Translations under genes and position numbers: made by a program
Notes under the pieces: generated by a model
What the model was told of the DNA's origin: nothing
Databases searched by the model: none
What the model saw: only the letters and a program-made list of their open reading frames with translations
Assembly (NCBI GenBank): GCA_023052935.1
Contig: CM041295.1
Span: forward strand, 166,613,366 to 166,677,365
Length of the DNA: 64,000 nt
Origin: Piezodorus guildinii
Lineage: Eukaryota > Arthropoda > Insecta > Hemiptera > Pentatomidae
Reading direction: 5' to 3'
Shown: in pieces, positions 10,737 through 20,690 of the stretch
Position numbering within the stretch: the stretch's first letter is position 1
How the letters are laid out: each line of letters opens with the position of its first letter

Positions 10737-11251
10737 ATAAATACTAAGACTATTTCATTGTTTTTCTTTACTGCCACCCATAATACATATATGTATTATG
10801 CAATAGGAACAGTAGGGTGAATAGGAACAAAACTTCAATATTATTTCGAAGTTGTGTGAAAGCCACTTACTTTACCGTACAGTAATTAATGTTGTTATTG
10901 GTTGGCCACTCAGTAAATAATTTGATAATATGGTATCGATTTGTTCTATCAGATTCTTGGGGTCTGTTTCATTTACCAATGATCTAAGTGCATACATCAT
11001 TTAATGACATTTCTTCTTCTTCCTACAGAAGCGTGATGCTTATGAACTTTTTTAGAATATAAGAGACCTAATTTCTAGAATATAAGTGAATAAAGGGACC
11101 TAATTTCTATTTTTAAAAGATTTAATTTAGAAAAAGTAATTTAATAAGCATTTTAAAATTGTCTCATTCACCCCACATGTTGTAAACGGGAACACAATTC
11201 CATTTTCAAAGTCGTTCCTATTCACCCCTACTGTGGGGTGAAAGGAAACAG

Positions 11252-11284
11252 TAATTATATATATATTATATATATATTATATTA

Positions 11285-11329
<45 letters not shown>

Positions 11330-11514
11330 ATACTATTCAAAAACACACACCCATTAAATATGTAATAGAGGGGATGTGGACACCTAAGATTTGATATATT
11401 GTTCAATTTATTCAGATAAAAAATAAATTTGTTATATTGCTCAAGATACCATAGAGTATTTCTATTCACCCCATTTTATAGTATATACACACAAATAAAT
11501 GTATGAGTGTGTGT

Positions 11515-11566
<52 letters not shown>

Positions 11567-11612
11567 TTTTTTTTTTTTTTTAATTTTATTTTTTTTATTT
11601 TTTTTTTTTTTT
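11252..11612. repeat. AT microsatellites and poly(T)
   Basis: (TA)n tracts of about 75 bp (11252-11326) and about 45 bp (11518-11562), the second followed by a T-rich tract to about 11612. Open frames here encode only Ile/Tyr or Phe/Lys runs and are artefacts. Confidence 0.95.
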
Positions 11613-11744
11613 CCCTCATTCCTTAGATCCTGGTCAAACTTTTCCATTTTCATCACTAATTTATACAATTATTCAATGGTTTCAGCCCATGCATCGACTT
11701 AGGAGGTAGATAAGCAGGCTAAGGACAATTTTTAATATGACTTA

Positions 11745-12125
11745 AAAAAGCATTTCCAGAGTATCCACAGAATTATGTGAAGATAGTTAGTTCTGGGTGA
11801 CTTTAATGCCCAAGTTAGAAGAGATCTACTCTTAGGTCAATTGTAGGAAGGCACAGTTTGCATCCAGAATTTAACCATGATACAAGGCAAGTGAATTTCA
11901 CCGAATTCCAAGATACAGTGGTTGACAGCACTGTGATCAATCGTAAAAACGTTTGAAAAAGCAATATTATATTATAGGCTATTATATTATCCCAGACCAT
12001 AATAGATTGACCACATCCAAGTTAGTAGGAAAAAAAGGTCTAGTTTCATGACAGTGAAAACTTTTAGAGGAGAGAATATAGATGGTGATCACGATCTGAT
12101 TTCTTGCCAGACCCTCACACGTCTT
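11745..12125 (+). pseudogene. RTE-like LINE endonuclease fragment
   Basis: A run reading IVLGDFNAQV-like (about 11785-11815), then a distant IDHI-like segment, SRKKRS, and a TFRGENIDGDHDLISCQTL segment (about 12055-12115) follows the order of the GDFN, QIDH and SDH motifs of the exonuclease-endonuclease-phosphatase domain in RTE-type LINEs. Several stops and gaps break it. No reverse transcriptase follows, so only the 5' half survives. Confidence 0.65.
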
Positions 12126-12129
12126 GATT

Positions 12130-13080
12130 AGCCAAAGACCGGTACCAAGTTGTAAAACATGTGATGACGATTATACAGTATGTGGCTATTCTCCAATCCT
12201 GTGCCTAATATAAAATCCATGGCAATTTATTGTACCACTTTGAACATTTGTACAATTGTTTATAAATATTATAGGAAGAATAATAAATAGTTTTTATTAT
12301 ATATGCCAATTTTTCAACCATAACATATGAGTCAACATCAGGGCTAAAGCTAAACAGAGCTATCAGAGAGATAAAAAAATTTGCACAGTAAATATACAGG
12401 AGTAAACATTAGCATAAGAGATAATGGATAAAATTAGTTAAATATAGATTAGGGGTAAGAATATGAAAGGAAACATAATACAGTAAAACTATACAATATT
12501 AAAACTACTTAATAGTATTTGTTAAAAAACAAATTTAATTTAAAATAAAAATGTATACTAAGTATAAGATTAAGAGGGTAATCGATAAACTAACAGAAGA
12601 ACTTAAGGAGGAGAAGGATACATGTGTCTCCTTAACTCTTAGTGAAATCATCAAGCTAACTTATCAACTGCTTGAACCTCTACTGTCACTTCCAAGTGAA
12701 GCCACTGGAGAGTCTAATGGGACTCGCGGATAACCGAAGGAGGTCCACCACCTTAGAAATGGGTCATATTAACAAGCCAGATGGAGGGAGTTCAAGCTAT
12801 GGCAGAATGGCCAAGGGATGTATAAAAATACACTATATTTAATTAACATAATGAGTGTATAAAAAAATGATTGTTTTATCAAATTCAAGATTTCTAAGGA
12901 CTGTAAATATTTCTATCCAATTTAATATGAACCAATACTCAACAATTCCTTTAGAGCATTCACTAAGCTTGTTTAATCCTATTTGTCTTCTTCAAAAAAA
13001 TCCTCAGTTTAGTTCATTGTTTCAAAGAAGTAACATGACAGTGTCCTAAAAACTTCTCGTAGTTTTAATACATCACAAGA
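12130..13080. other. Non-coding intron sequence
   Basis: Nothing firmly recognised. A 60-codon open frame at 12551-12733 (IDKLTEELKEEKDTCVSL region) has charged, helical composition but no family I can name. It may be a further transposon scrap. Confidence 0.4.
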
Positions 13081-13084
13081 GAAA

Positions 13085-13985
13085 AAACTTCACAGCCACT
13101 GGAAGCAACTCGTGAAATTATTAAACATGAAAGGTAAGGTGTCCTTGACCAGAGCACTGCATATTGAAATACAATGTTGGAAGGAAAAATGGCTCTGGAC
13201 GACTATTAATGGATATTGATGATATGATATGATTCTGTAGGAAGCTGTTGAATCAAATATGTCCACAAGTACTCCCGAACTTGCCAGGGTCAGAAAGAAG
13301 ATACTGTTAGTTGTCATTTAATCTCCATGGGGATGGAAAAAAAATAACAGTAGACTGGTACTTCATGAACTTACTCCTCAGCAATCAGCTAAGAGGTTAG
13401 AAATTTGTGAAGATGTTTTAAAAACACTTCTGATATGAGATTTGACCGGAAGTTTGTTGCCAGTGATGAAAAGTAGGTTTACTAGTTAAATCCAAATACC
13501 TGTGAGCAATGGCTAGATCATACTGCTTTTCTGGTGGCTGCATGGGGGCAATTTGAAAACAAAAAAAAACCTCTTGTTCCAATTTTTTTCTGATATATAC
13601 TCTATGAACTATGATCTCTACTGTGAACAACTGGAAAGATTGTAAGTGAAGTTGTCAGAGCGTTATCCTGCTTTGATCAACTGAAAAAGAGTTTTATTCA
13701 AATAAGATAATGCTCCTCCTCACACTTCCCGTTAAACCAAAGAAAAGTTTAAAGAACTTCATGGGTTCAAACTCCAGCATCATCCATCATATAGTCCAGA
13801 CCTTGCACCATCGTATTACTACTTGTTTTGATCCATGGCTCATTTTCTTTAAGGAAAAAAAATTGATAATTTTGAGGAAGTTGAAATTGAGGTCTAAGAG
13901 TTGACAGCCATCCCAAAGAATGGGATCGAGCAATTGGCAAGCAGATTGCTAATGATGGTAGATAACAATGGAACATACTTTTAGT
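13085..13985 (+). pseudogene. mariner transposase remnant
   Basis: Scattered over two frames are mariner motifs in the right order: a VPHELTPQQ-like segment (LHELTPQQSAKRLEICEDVL, about 13360-13420), a DNAPPHTSR-like motif (about 13708-13735), HPSYSPDLAPSYYYLF (about 13785-13830) and the FEEVE / NGIEQL segment near 13875-13935. The catalytic DDD-type context is damaged by many stops and indels. The divergence suggests an old insertion in the NEMF intron. Terminal repeats were not resolved. Confidence 0.75.
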
Positions 13986-15390
13986 ATTAATTGTATTTTA
14001 TATCGAAGAAATAATAATACAGATAATTGGTTGAAAAACGGTACTTTTTTTTTTTTATACACCCCATTTTTTTTTTTATAACTAACACACAACGTATAAC
14101 ATACTGCAGTGAGAGGGAATTCTACCTGCATTTCTTTTTACCCCCATCCTTGCTAAAATTACACTTCCCGACAATATATCTCCCAACAATCTCCAAATAC
14201 CATAATCAAATCCACAATTTCACTTGGTGTTTATCTCCCCATATTTAGGAAATAAATATTTAACATTTGAGCGACTAACTAAAAATAAAATCCCTCATTA
14301 ACAAGCTGTGTTCACTACCTTAGGATTAATCTATAAAGTCTCTAAATCAGTTTGTTAAAACCATCTTTATGGCATTGCCTACAGTAAACCCATAAATCAG
14401 ATTCATTTTAGCCATAAAATTAAAAAAAAAAAAAAAAAAAAAAATAGACTGCCCGAAAGCTTGCCAAAATGTTTAATAGAAATTGTCAATCTTTTAGGTA
14501 CTTCCTATTTCAAAAAATGATAATTTCATACATGACGACACGCACTATTTAATGGTGATGTGAAAAGAAATAAAAAAAAATTACTGCATATTCCCTTTTT
14601 GGCCATATAGGATTTAAAAATATAAGCATATTAAGAAAAATAAGTTAGTGTCAGCAGAAGTTGAAAGTTGAGAATGGAATTTGACTAAGTTTACAAGAGT
14701 GCATATACTAATAATTAGCACATACTAATATTTAAACTAATACTTACAATTTTAAGTTAATACTAACAAATCTCCAAATGTGGGCCCAATATAACCAACC
14801 ATTTTCGATAAAGAGCCTTATAATGAAATAAGTAAAAAAGATTTTACTAAATCAACAGACAAACATAACACCGAATTGGTGTGATGACCAAGCTGTTGTA
14901 TGCCCTAAAATTGAACAAAACAAACACCGAATTGGTTCCTTGATTTCTAAAATTTAAAATGTGACTAGAAATCGTATGATTCAGAGCAAATAAATTTTTT
15001 TTAATTCCTGTAAGATCACAAGTCTACCCTACCTTCGTCAGTGAGGAGACAAAAAAGGTTATTATTAATACAATAAATGTTTAGAGTCCTCCCTTTTCTC
15101 TAGCATAAGACTGAAGGATCACCTTCAAATTCTACAGCATGACACCATATTAATTTAATAAATTATTTTCAAAAGATTGGAAGATCATTTTTCCAGGTAA
15201 TTGATAAACATGTAACAAAATTTTGTTTTCGTAAGAATATTATTTTTGTAAGAAATTCTTTATTTATCACACATATGAGATTCAAATAAATCTTTAAAAA
15301 AAATTAAAAGGCAGTGATAAAAAACTTAAGAAGTCAAATGCTCAGTTAGGAATACTGAATTGAAAAGACAATAGTGTATTTCACAAAGAG
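13986..15390. other. Non-coding intron sequence
   Basis: AT-rich, with poly(T) at 14045-14080 and a 22-base poly(A) near 14422-14443. The phrase acaccgaattggt occurs twice (about 14867 and 14923). I see no gene or complete element. Confidence 0.5.
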
Positions 15391-15619
15391 CGAGTATCAA
15401 CATGTTTCGCCTCGTCACTTCTCAGGTAATCAACCACAGCAGCGACAAAGGATATATTGTTCTGTGAGAGGTGACTTTAGACCTATAAGGGTTAAATTAA
15501 TTTTTTTTAGATTAGTATGACTTGAGGAAGATTTTCTTGTTTATTCATATTAAAACCAGCACAATTTTTTTCTTCCATCATTTTTTTTATTATCATTATT
15601 ATACAATTTGTCAAATATA

Positions 15620-15655
15620 GTCAACGTTTCGGGACTTTTTCCCCATTATCAAGAC
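15620..15655 (-). ncRNA. Degenerate hammerhead-like motif, PLE-1 left arm
   Basis: On the minus strand the order is GTC, TTGATAA, TGGGGaaaaagTCCC, GAAAC, GTT, GAC. The stems I and II are compensated, but the core reads TTGATAA instead of CTGATGA, so cleavage is unlikely. The mirror copy is at 17876-17911. Confidence 0.55.
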
Positions 15656-15849
15656 TAAAAAGTTTTTTAACAATATTTCACTATTAGTTACATTTATTAA
15701 ATAATTTGTTTTCATAATATACAATTAACTACAAATTATTTTTTTTATTTATACATACTCCTTTAGCTAACTACTGCATCCACTTATAAAAGTTGACTTA
15801 ATCAATTAAATAAAAATAATAATTATGATGTAAAAAATGCAATAGAGCT

Positions 15850-16800
15850 AAAAGTATTCTAAATAAGATAGAAATTAAAAACAAAAATTATGAAATGATA
15901 AGTTTAGATGTCACTTCATTATTTACTAATATCCCTACTGATGATTGTATACAAATTTTAGAAGATAATTGGGAAATGATAAAAAATCAGACATCTATAA
16001 AAGATTTTCCAAGTCGGTATCCCCAGCTTAAAACTTAGCAATGGCGAATATTATTTCTAGCGGCCTCAGCTGCTGAATGGCCGTGTTTAAACTCGTACAA
16101 AAATATTACTCAAAAAATCGTGTGTTTCTTTGTTCATATTTGGAGGTATACTAAAAAGTGGGTAATTGATTGGGAAGCTAATGTTTATAATACGAAGGTA
16201 GAGGATTAGTAACTGTTTAATTTAAATATGTAAACATTCGGAAGAAAACAACAGAGACCTGCAAAATCCTTTATGTATTTCAGAAACTATAAAAACGGAC
16301 ATTTCATGTGAAACAACCCAATATATGGAAGGAATACCTTTATCCACAAAATATAATTTTTTAAAATATAATAACAAATATTATAACCAATTATATGGAC
16401 TGCCAATAGGTGGAGTTCTGTCTGTTAATTGAAGTGAAATACATTTAAATAAACTAATATCAACACAATAGAAAAATTAAAATATAAGCCAATAATAATT
16501 AAAAAATATATAGATGACCTATTCATAATAATAGAAAAAAATCAATATTCTGAAATAATAGAAAAATTTAACAACTATAATAAAAGAATTCAATTTACAA
16601 TCGAAAAATCCACAAATAATAAAATCAAATTCCTGGACATAGAGATTTTAATGAAAGATAACTAAATAAATACAAAATGAATAAAAAAACTTCATTTCAA
16701 ACCACCTAAAAACACAAATCATTAGCACAGCCAGAAATTATATCCATAGAGCAATACAACTAACTGATGAAAAAGTTATATAAGATGTAAAAATAGAAAT
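15850..16800 (+). pseudogene. PLE-1 reverse transcriptase remnant
   Basis: The frame opens with MISLDVTSLFTNIPTDDCI (about 15896-15950), the A motif typical of Penelope RT. It is interrupted at about 16010-16235 by unrelated sequence, then resumes with YNQLYGLPIGG (about 16380-16415), KKYIDDLFIIIEKN (catalytic DD, about 16502-16540), FTIEKSTNNKIKFLDIEIL (about 16590-16650). Several stops are present. The YIDD box and the LPIGG motif identify the family, which is telomerase-like in RT structure. Confidence 0.85.
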
Positions 16801-16850
16801 TTACAACATATTCAAAGAAAATTTATATCCAACAAAATTAATTAATAAAA

Positions 16851-17539
16851 TTGTGGTATAATTACAAAAAGGAAGATTCAATAGTCAAAATAGGCAACAA
16901 TAATACAGACAATAATCAAAGGATTAAAAGTATAAATAAAGAAACATATCAAGACAAAACATTAAATAAACCAAATCAAAATCTCATTACACAATTTTTC
17001 AGAGAAGATAATAATATTGATAATACAATAATAAAAACTAAAAAACTAGAACAAAACAACTTAAATTTAAAATATTATAAAATGACATATATCCCACAAT
17101 TAACAAATAAAATAAAAAGCACCTTTAAAAAGTATGATCACACAAATATATCTTTTGGATCTTGTTATAACAATAACACATTAGAAAAATTTGTGTGTAC
17201 AAGTATGATGAATGATAAAATAGAAATTATTGAAAAACAAAATGTCATATATAGAATTGATTGTGAGAATTATGAGGGAGGGTACATTGGTGAAACATCT
17301 AAAAAGTTAAAAACTAGATAATCACAACACATTTTAAATTGCAAAAGTATAAAAAATTCAAATGCAACAGCGTATTAACACATAGCATAAAATATCAACA
17401 TAAATTTAATTTTGAGAATATAAAAATACTAGAAGCAATTCATATAACCAAAAATATCAATAAAGCAGTTAATTATAAAACAGATACCAAAAATCTAGGT
17501 ACTCATTATATAAATAAATATAATAATAATAACACATAA
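16851..17539 (+). pseudogene. PLE-1 C-terminal region with GIY-YIG endonuclease
   Basis: A 156-codon open stretch leads to NVIYRIDCENYEGGYIGETSKK (about 17245-17310), which is the GIY-YIG core (YRI, then YIGET). After a stop near 17319 it continues in another frame with HSIKYQHKFNFENIKILEA, matching the conserved H...F.W....ILE segment that follows the GIY-YIG motif in Penelope endonucleases, and ends NYKTDTKNLGTHYIN. An equivalent tail is found in antisense at about 43520-43580. Confidence 0.82.
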
Positions 17540-17875
17540 CACATTATATAAAAGACATAATAAATAATATAAAATTTTAATAAAAAAACAGAACAATAAA
17601 AAAGTGAAAAACAAAATAAAAATAAATGCAGACCTCAGGAATTAGATTGATGTAACAATATAGCTAGTACATAGTTTGCTACTAGCTAAGTACATAGTTT
17701 GCAATAGTAAAAACAAAATATAACAGTGAGCTAATAGTCAACTTTTATAAGTGGATGTAGCAGTTAGCTAAAGGAAATAGTATGTATAAATAAAAAAGGT
17801 AATTTTTAATTAATTGTATGAAAAAAAAATTTAATAAATGTAACTAAAAGTAAAATGTTTTAAAAAAACTTTTTA

Positions 17876-17911
17876 GTCTTGATAATGGGGAAAAAGCCCC
17901 GAAACGTTGAC
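17876..17911 (+). ncRNA. Degenerate hammerhead-like motif, PLE-1 right arm
   Basis: GTC / GAC (stem I), TGGGG / CCCC (stem II), GAAAC and a GTT cleavage triplet are present, but the first core box is TTGATAA. It is the inverted twin of the motif at 15620-15655. The same substitutions in both arms suggest either that the source element already had them or that the arms were homogenised. Confidence 0.58.
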
Positions 17912-18183
17912 TATATTTGACAAATTGTGACAAATGATAATAAAAAAAATGATGGAAGAAAAAAATTGTGCTGGTTTTAATATGAATAAACAAGAAAATC
18001 TTCCTCAAGTCATACTAATCTAAAAAAAATTAATTTAACCCTTATAGGTCTAAAGTCACCTCTCACAGAACAATATATCCTTTGTCGCTGCTGTGGTTGA
18101 TTACCTGAGAAGTGACGAGGCGAAACATGTTGATACAGTCATCTCATCAACGGTCAAGACATATACACCCACAGTTACAATAC

Positions 18184-18419
18184 CTAAATTTGTATTTTTC
18201 TTCTCAGATTTCTGGCAAGACACAACTGAAGCATTTTTTGAAACAATATTATCAGATAGGTTTTGTTCATCAAGGGAGTCAAAATAATTTTCTTTCAATA
18301 AGAGGCCACTTTCGTCTGATTTTTCAGTAACGTCATGACAGTTAAGTACTAAATCTATTTCATCACCTTTATCATGATTTATACTGAGTTTATCCATGTT
18401 TTTAATTAATGATGAAGAT
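18184..18419 (-). CDS. NEMF: NEMF exon I (variable acidic linker)
   Basis: Acceptor CAG precedes 18419 and donor GTATTG follows 18184. The exon has one base completing the split codon, 78 codons and one trailing base, all compatible with exons H and J. The peptide is Ser- and Asp-rich (DKLSINHDKGDEIDLVLN, then ENYFDSLDEQNLSDN and SVVSCQKSEKKNTNL) and corresponds to the poorly conserved linker between the NFACT-R domain and the basic pre-NFACT-C segment. Identity therefore rests on phase and position rather than on sequence similarity. Open reading continues past the donor into the Penelope-like element. Confidence 0.8.
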
Positions 18420-19050
18420 CTGAAAAAAAAATTAAAAATGTTAGTTTAATTTATACTTTAAAAAATATATGTACCATTAATGATAAAAAAAAAAAAATGT
18501 TTTATTCAATGAAACTTCCAAAGACTTTGTATTAATTTTGAAAAACATATTATTATTTTAAGTCACATCTAAGCTACTGATCCATTTTTAATGTACTAAT
18601 AATTAATTTATTATTATTATTATTATATTCTTAAACAACTGAAACATAATCAATTTTTAGGTTATCCTAGTCTAATATTAGTATGCCCACCAATATCTTG
18701 AGGGAATCAAACCAATTTATTTACATTAAAATTATTTGTCTCGAACCAAACAATACAGCAATTCAATTGTGCTGGCAATACTGACATCATTGGACAGTCC
18801 TTGATGATAGCCTCAACAGTATACCTTATACTGCACAGTGGGGCTGATAGACCACTTTAGGAGGAAGAAAACCACTTTCAAACTAGGATAAATATAATAA
18901 AACATCTTATCTATAAATAGTTGCTGGAATAAAAAATGTACAAAGTGGCTTATTTCTCTTACACTGGGGTACGGAATAGTAAGGTTTGAAGAAGCAGGCA
19001 TCCAGTTTCACCTCCTGACAAATAATACTAACGTTATTTAATTTATGGTT
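18420..19050. other. Non-coding intron sequence
   Basis: AT-rich intron between NEMF exons H and I, with an A-rich tract at 18484-18499. No gene or element boundary recognised. Confidence 0.5.
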
Positions 19051-19054
19051 CAAA

Positions 19055-19315
19055 ACAGGGGTTGTTTGTTTATTTAACGTCACTTTATGCTGCTATGGCT
19101 AATAGGATGATGGTATAGTGGGAGTCCTAAGTTTTGCCATTCCAGGTTTAATTAGGATAGGGATCTTTAATGAATACCTGGCATTACACAGGCTCGGGAC
19201 AACATTGTTACATTTTATACGAAGGACAGAGTAACTAAAGAATTTTTACTCCCATTAAAAAATCCTAAGGCCACCTGCCAGGTTTGAACCCGCGATCTTG
19301 AGCAAAACAGTGGTA
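19055..19315 (-). repeat. tRNA-derived SINE, copy 1
   Basis: This copy is about 60-70% similar by eye to the copies at 44255-44537 and 50640-50760, sharing cactttatgctgctatggct, agtgggagtcctaa, attaggatagggatcttta and acacaggctcggga. Read on the minus strand the head contains a B-box-like GGTTTGAAC-CCGCGATC block and an A-box region at the right end, as expected for a SINE transcribed leftwards. Confidence 0.7.
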
Positions 19316-19774
19316 GTATATATTATACCTTAAGATGTTTTCATTAAGTTTAGGTAAACATATTTCTTTCACAGATGATTAATTTAGGTTATATCAAGTA
19401 AATATAGGTTATATTTGAGTAGTCAAGTTCGAACAAGAAGTCCAGTCTTACCTCCAGGCAAATAACACTGTTATTTATTTATGCTTCAAACCACTAATGT
19501 GATTTACTTTATGGTTCACATCAGTGTTAGTTTATCTTGCCACAATTAATTCAAAATTGTATAGACCATGCCGATCAACCTTTTTAATCATCAAGATTTT
19601 TTAACCAGTTATTCTCTATCCTTTCCTGAATATAAAACATTTTTGTGCCCAATAATTTTACAGGGTTATTGCAAAATGGATTATTGTCACTTTCTGCAAT
19701 AGACATTGCAGAAATTTAAGATAACCCATTTTTGAAATTTTATTTTTAAAAAAGTGCTATTTTCTGACATGTTT

Positions 19775-20690
19775 ATAGCTTGAGAAGGCTCTTGAAGAAA
19801 AGAAAGTTTTCTCAGCTGTCTTCTTGGATGTAACATAGGCATTTGATAAAATCTGGCATCAAGGGCTGGAATTCAAAATACATAGAGATCACCCAAAGGA
19901 ATTATACTTTTTACTGAAGTCTTATATCTCAGACAGATATTTCAGAGGAAGGCAGGAGAATGAACATTCAGCCTTAAAGAAAATAAGTGATAGTGTTCCA
20001 CAAAATAGCATGTTGGGTCCCATTCTCTACTCGTTACATTCTAGGGATTTGCTGGAAGAAAAGAAACAACTGAGGCGATGTTTGCCCACAATACTGCTAT
20101 ATTGGTCATAGGCAAGAATGATGCCAAGAAAACGTCAAGAGAACTGCCGAGCTCAATCATCAAGGTATGTGACTGGACTCAATGAAACGCAAGCGAATCA
20201 AACTGAACAAGCACTAATCAGTGCATATAACTTTAAGAATTGAAAAATTGGAAGGCAAAAGATTTGTATTAACAGACAAGAAGTTCCATATTCAAACAAT
20301 GTAAAGTACCTAGGGCTGACGTTGGACGCAAGACTGGATTCGTAAAAACAATTACTAAAGAAGAAAGAGGAACTAAACATTAAATTTCACAAAATTTACT
20401 AGTTACTTGGTAAAAATTCCTAACTGAAAGTAGAGCTTCTGTTGTTCCAACAAATACTGAAAACTGTTTGGACTTATGGGATTCAGCCCTGAGGTGTTTC
20501 CAAAAATAGTAATATTCGTATAATTCAAATATTTCAAAACAAAGTACTTCGGAATATAGTTGATGCTCTGTGGAACATCAATACCAACCAATTACACCAA
20601 GAGCATAAAGTTGACCTCTTTAAAGATGAAATAACAAGACATGACCTCTCTCTATATGATAGTAGGTACTATTTTATGGGTTGAGACTGT
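19775..20690 (+). pseudogene. Jockey-type LINE reverse transcriptase remnant
   Basis: Consecutive motifs are readable: KVFSAVFLDVT.AFDKIWHQGL (about 19805-19870), LLKSYISDRYFRGRQENE, VPQNSMLGPILYSL (about 19995-20035), NVKYLGLTLDARLDS (about 20300-20345), LLKTVWTYGIQP-like (about 20455-20490) and FQNKVLRNIVDALWNINTNQL. The order and wording match the Jockey clade RT and C-terminal extension. Stops and frameshifts occur throughout and the YADD box is lost. There is no poly(A) or duplication that I can place with confidence. Confidence 0.85.

Larger units (their letters stand above)
10640..11740. other. Intron sequence with microsatellites
   Basis: No gene is seen. A degenerate hammerhead-like motif lies at 10696-10736. 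Several copies of a short tattcaccc / gggtgaa motif are scattered between 10815 and 11475 in both orientations. AT microsatellites lie at about 11252-11326 and 11518-11560, the second followed by about 50 bp of T-rich homopolymer. Confidence 0.6.
15391..18135 (+). mobile_element. Penelope-like element with inverted terminal repeats (PLE-1)
   Basis: A 2.7-kb unit is bounded by inverted repeats of about 400 bp (15391-15796 and 17738-18135), starting TATCAACATGTTTCGCC and ending in its complement. The interior encodes a Penelope-type reverse transcriptase and a C-terminal GIY-YIG endonuclease remnant on the plus strand. Inverted pseudo-LTRs are known for Penelope-like elements. Each arm contains a degenerate hammerhead-like motif (15620-15655 minus, 17876-17911 plus). 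It sits 48 bp downstream of the donor of NEMF exon I. No clear target-site duplication was found. Confidence 0.88.

Noticed and set aside
11462..11702. Open frames on both strands with Tyr-Ile runs
   Set aside because: They are translations of (TA)n and poly(T).
18101..18183. Extension of the NEMF exon I reading frame into the Penelope-like element
   Set aside because: The frame stays open by chance for about 25 codons past a usable GTATTG donor. The phase matches exon J only if splicing occurs at 18184.
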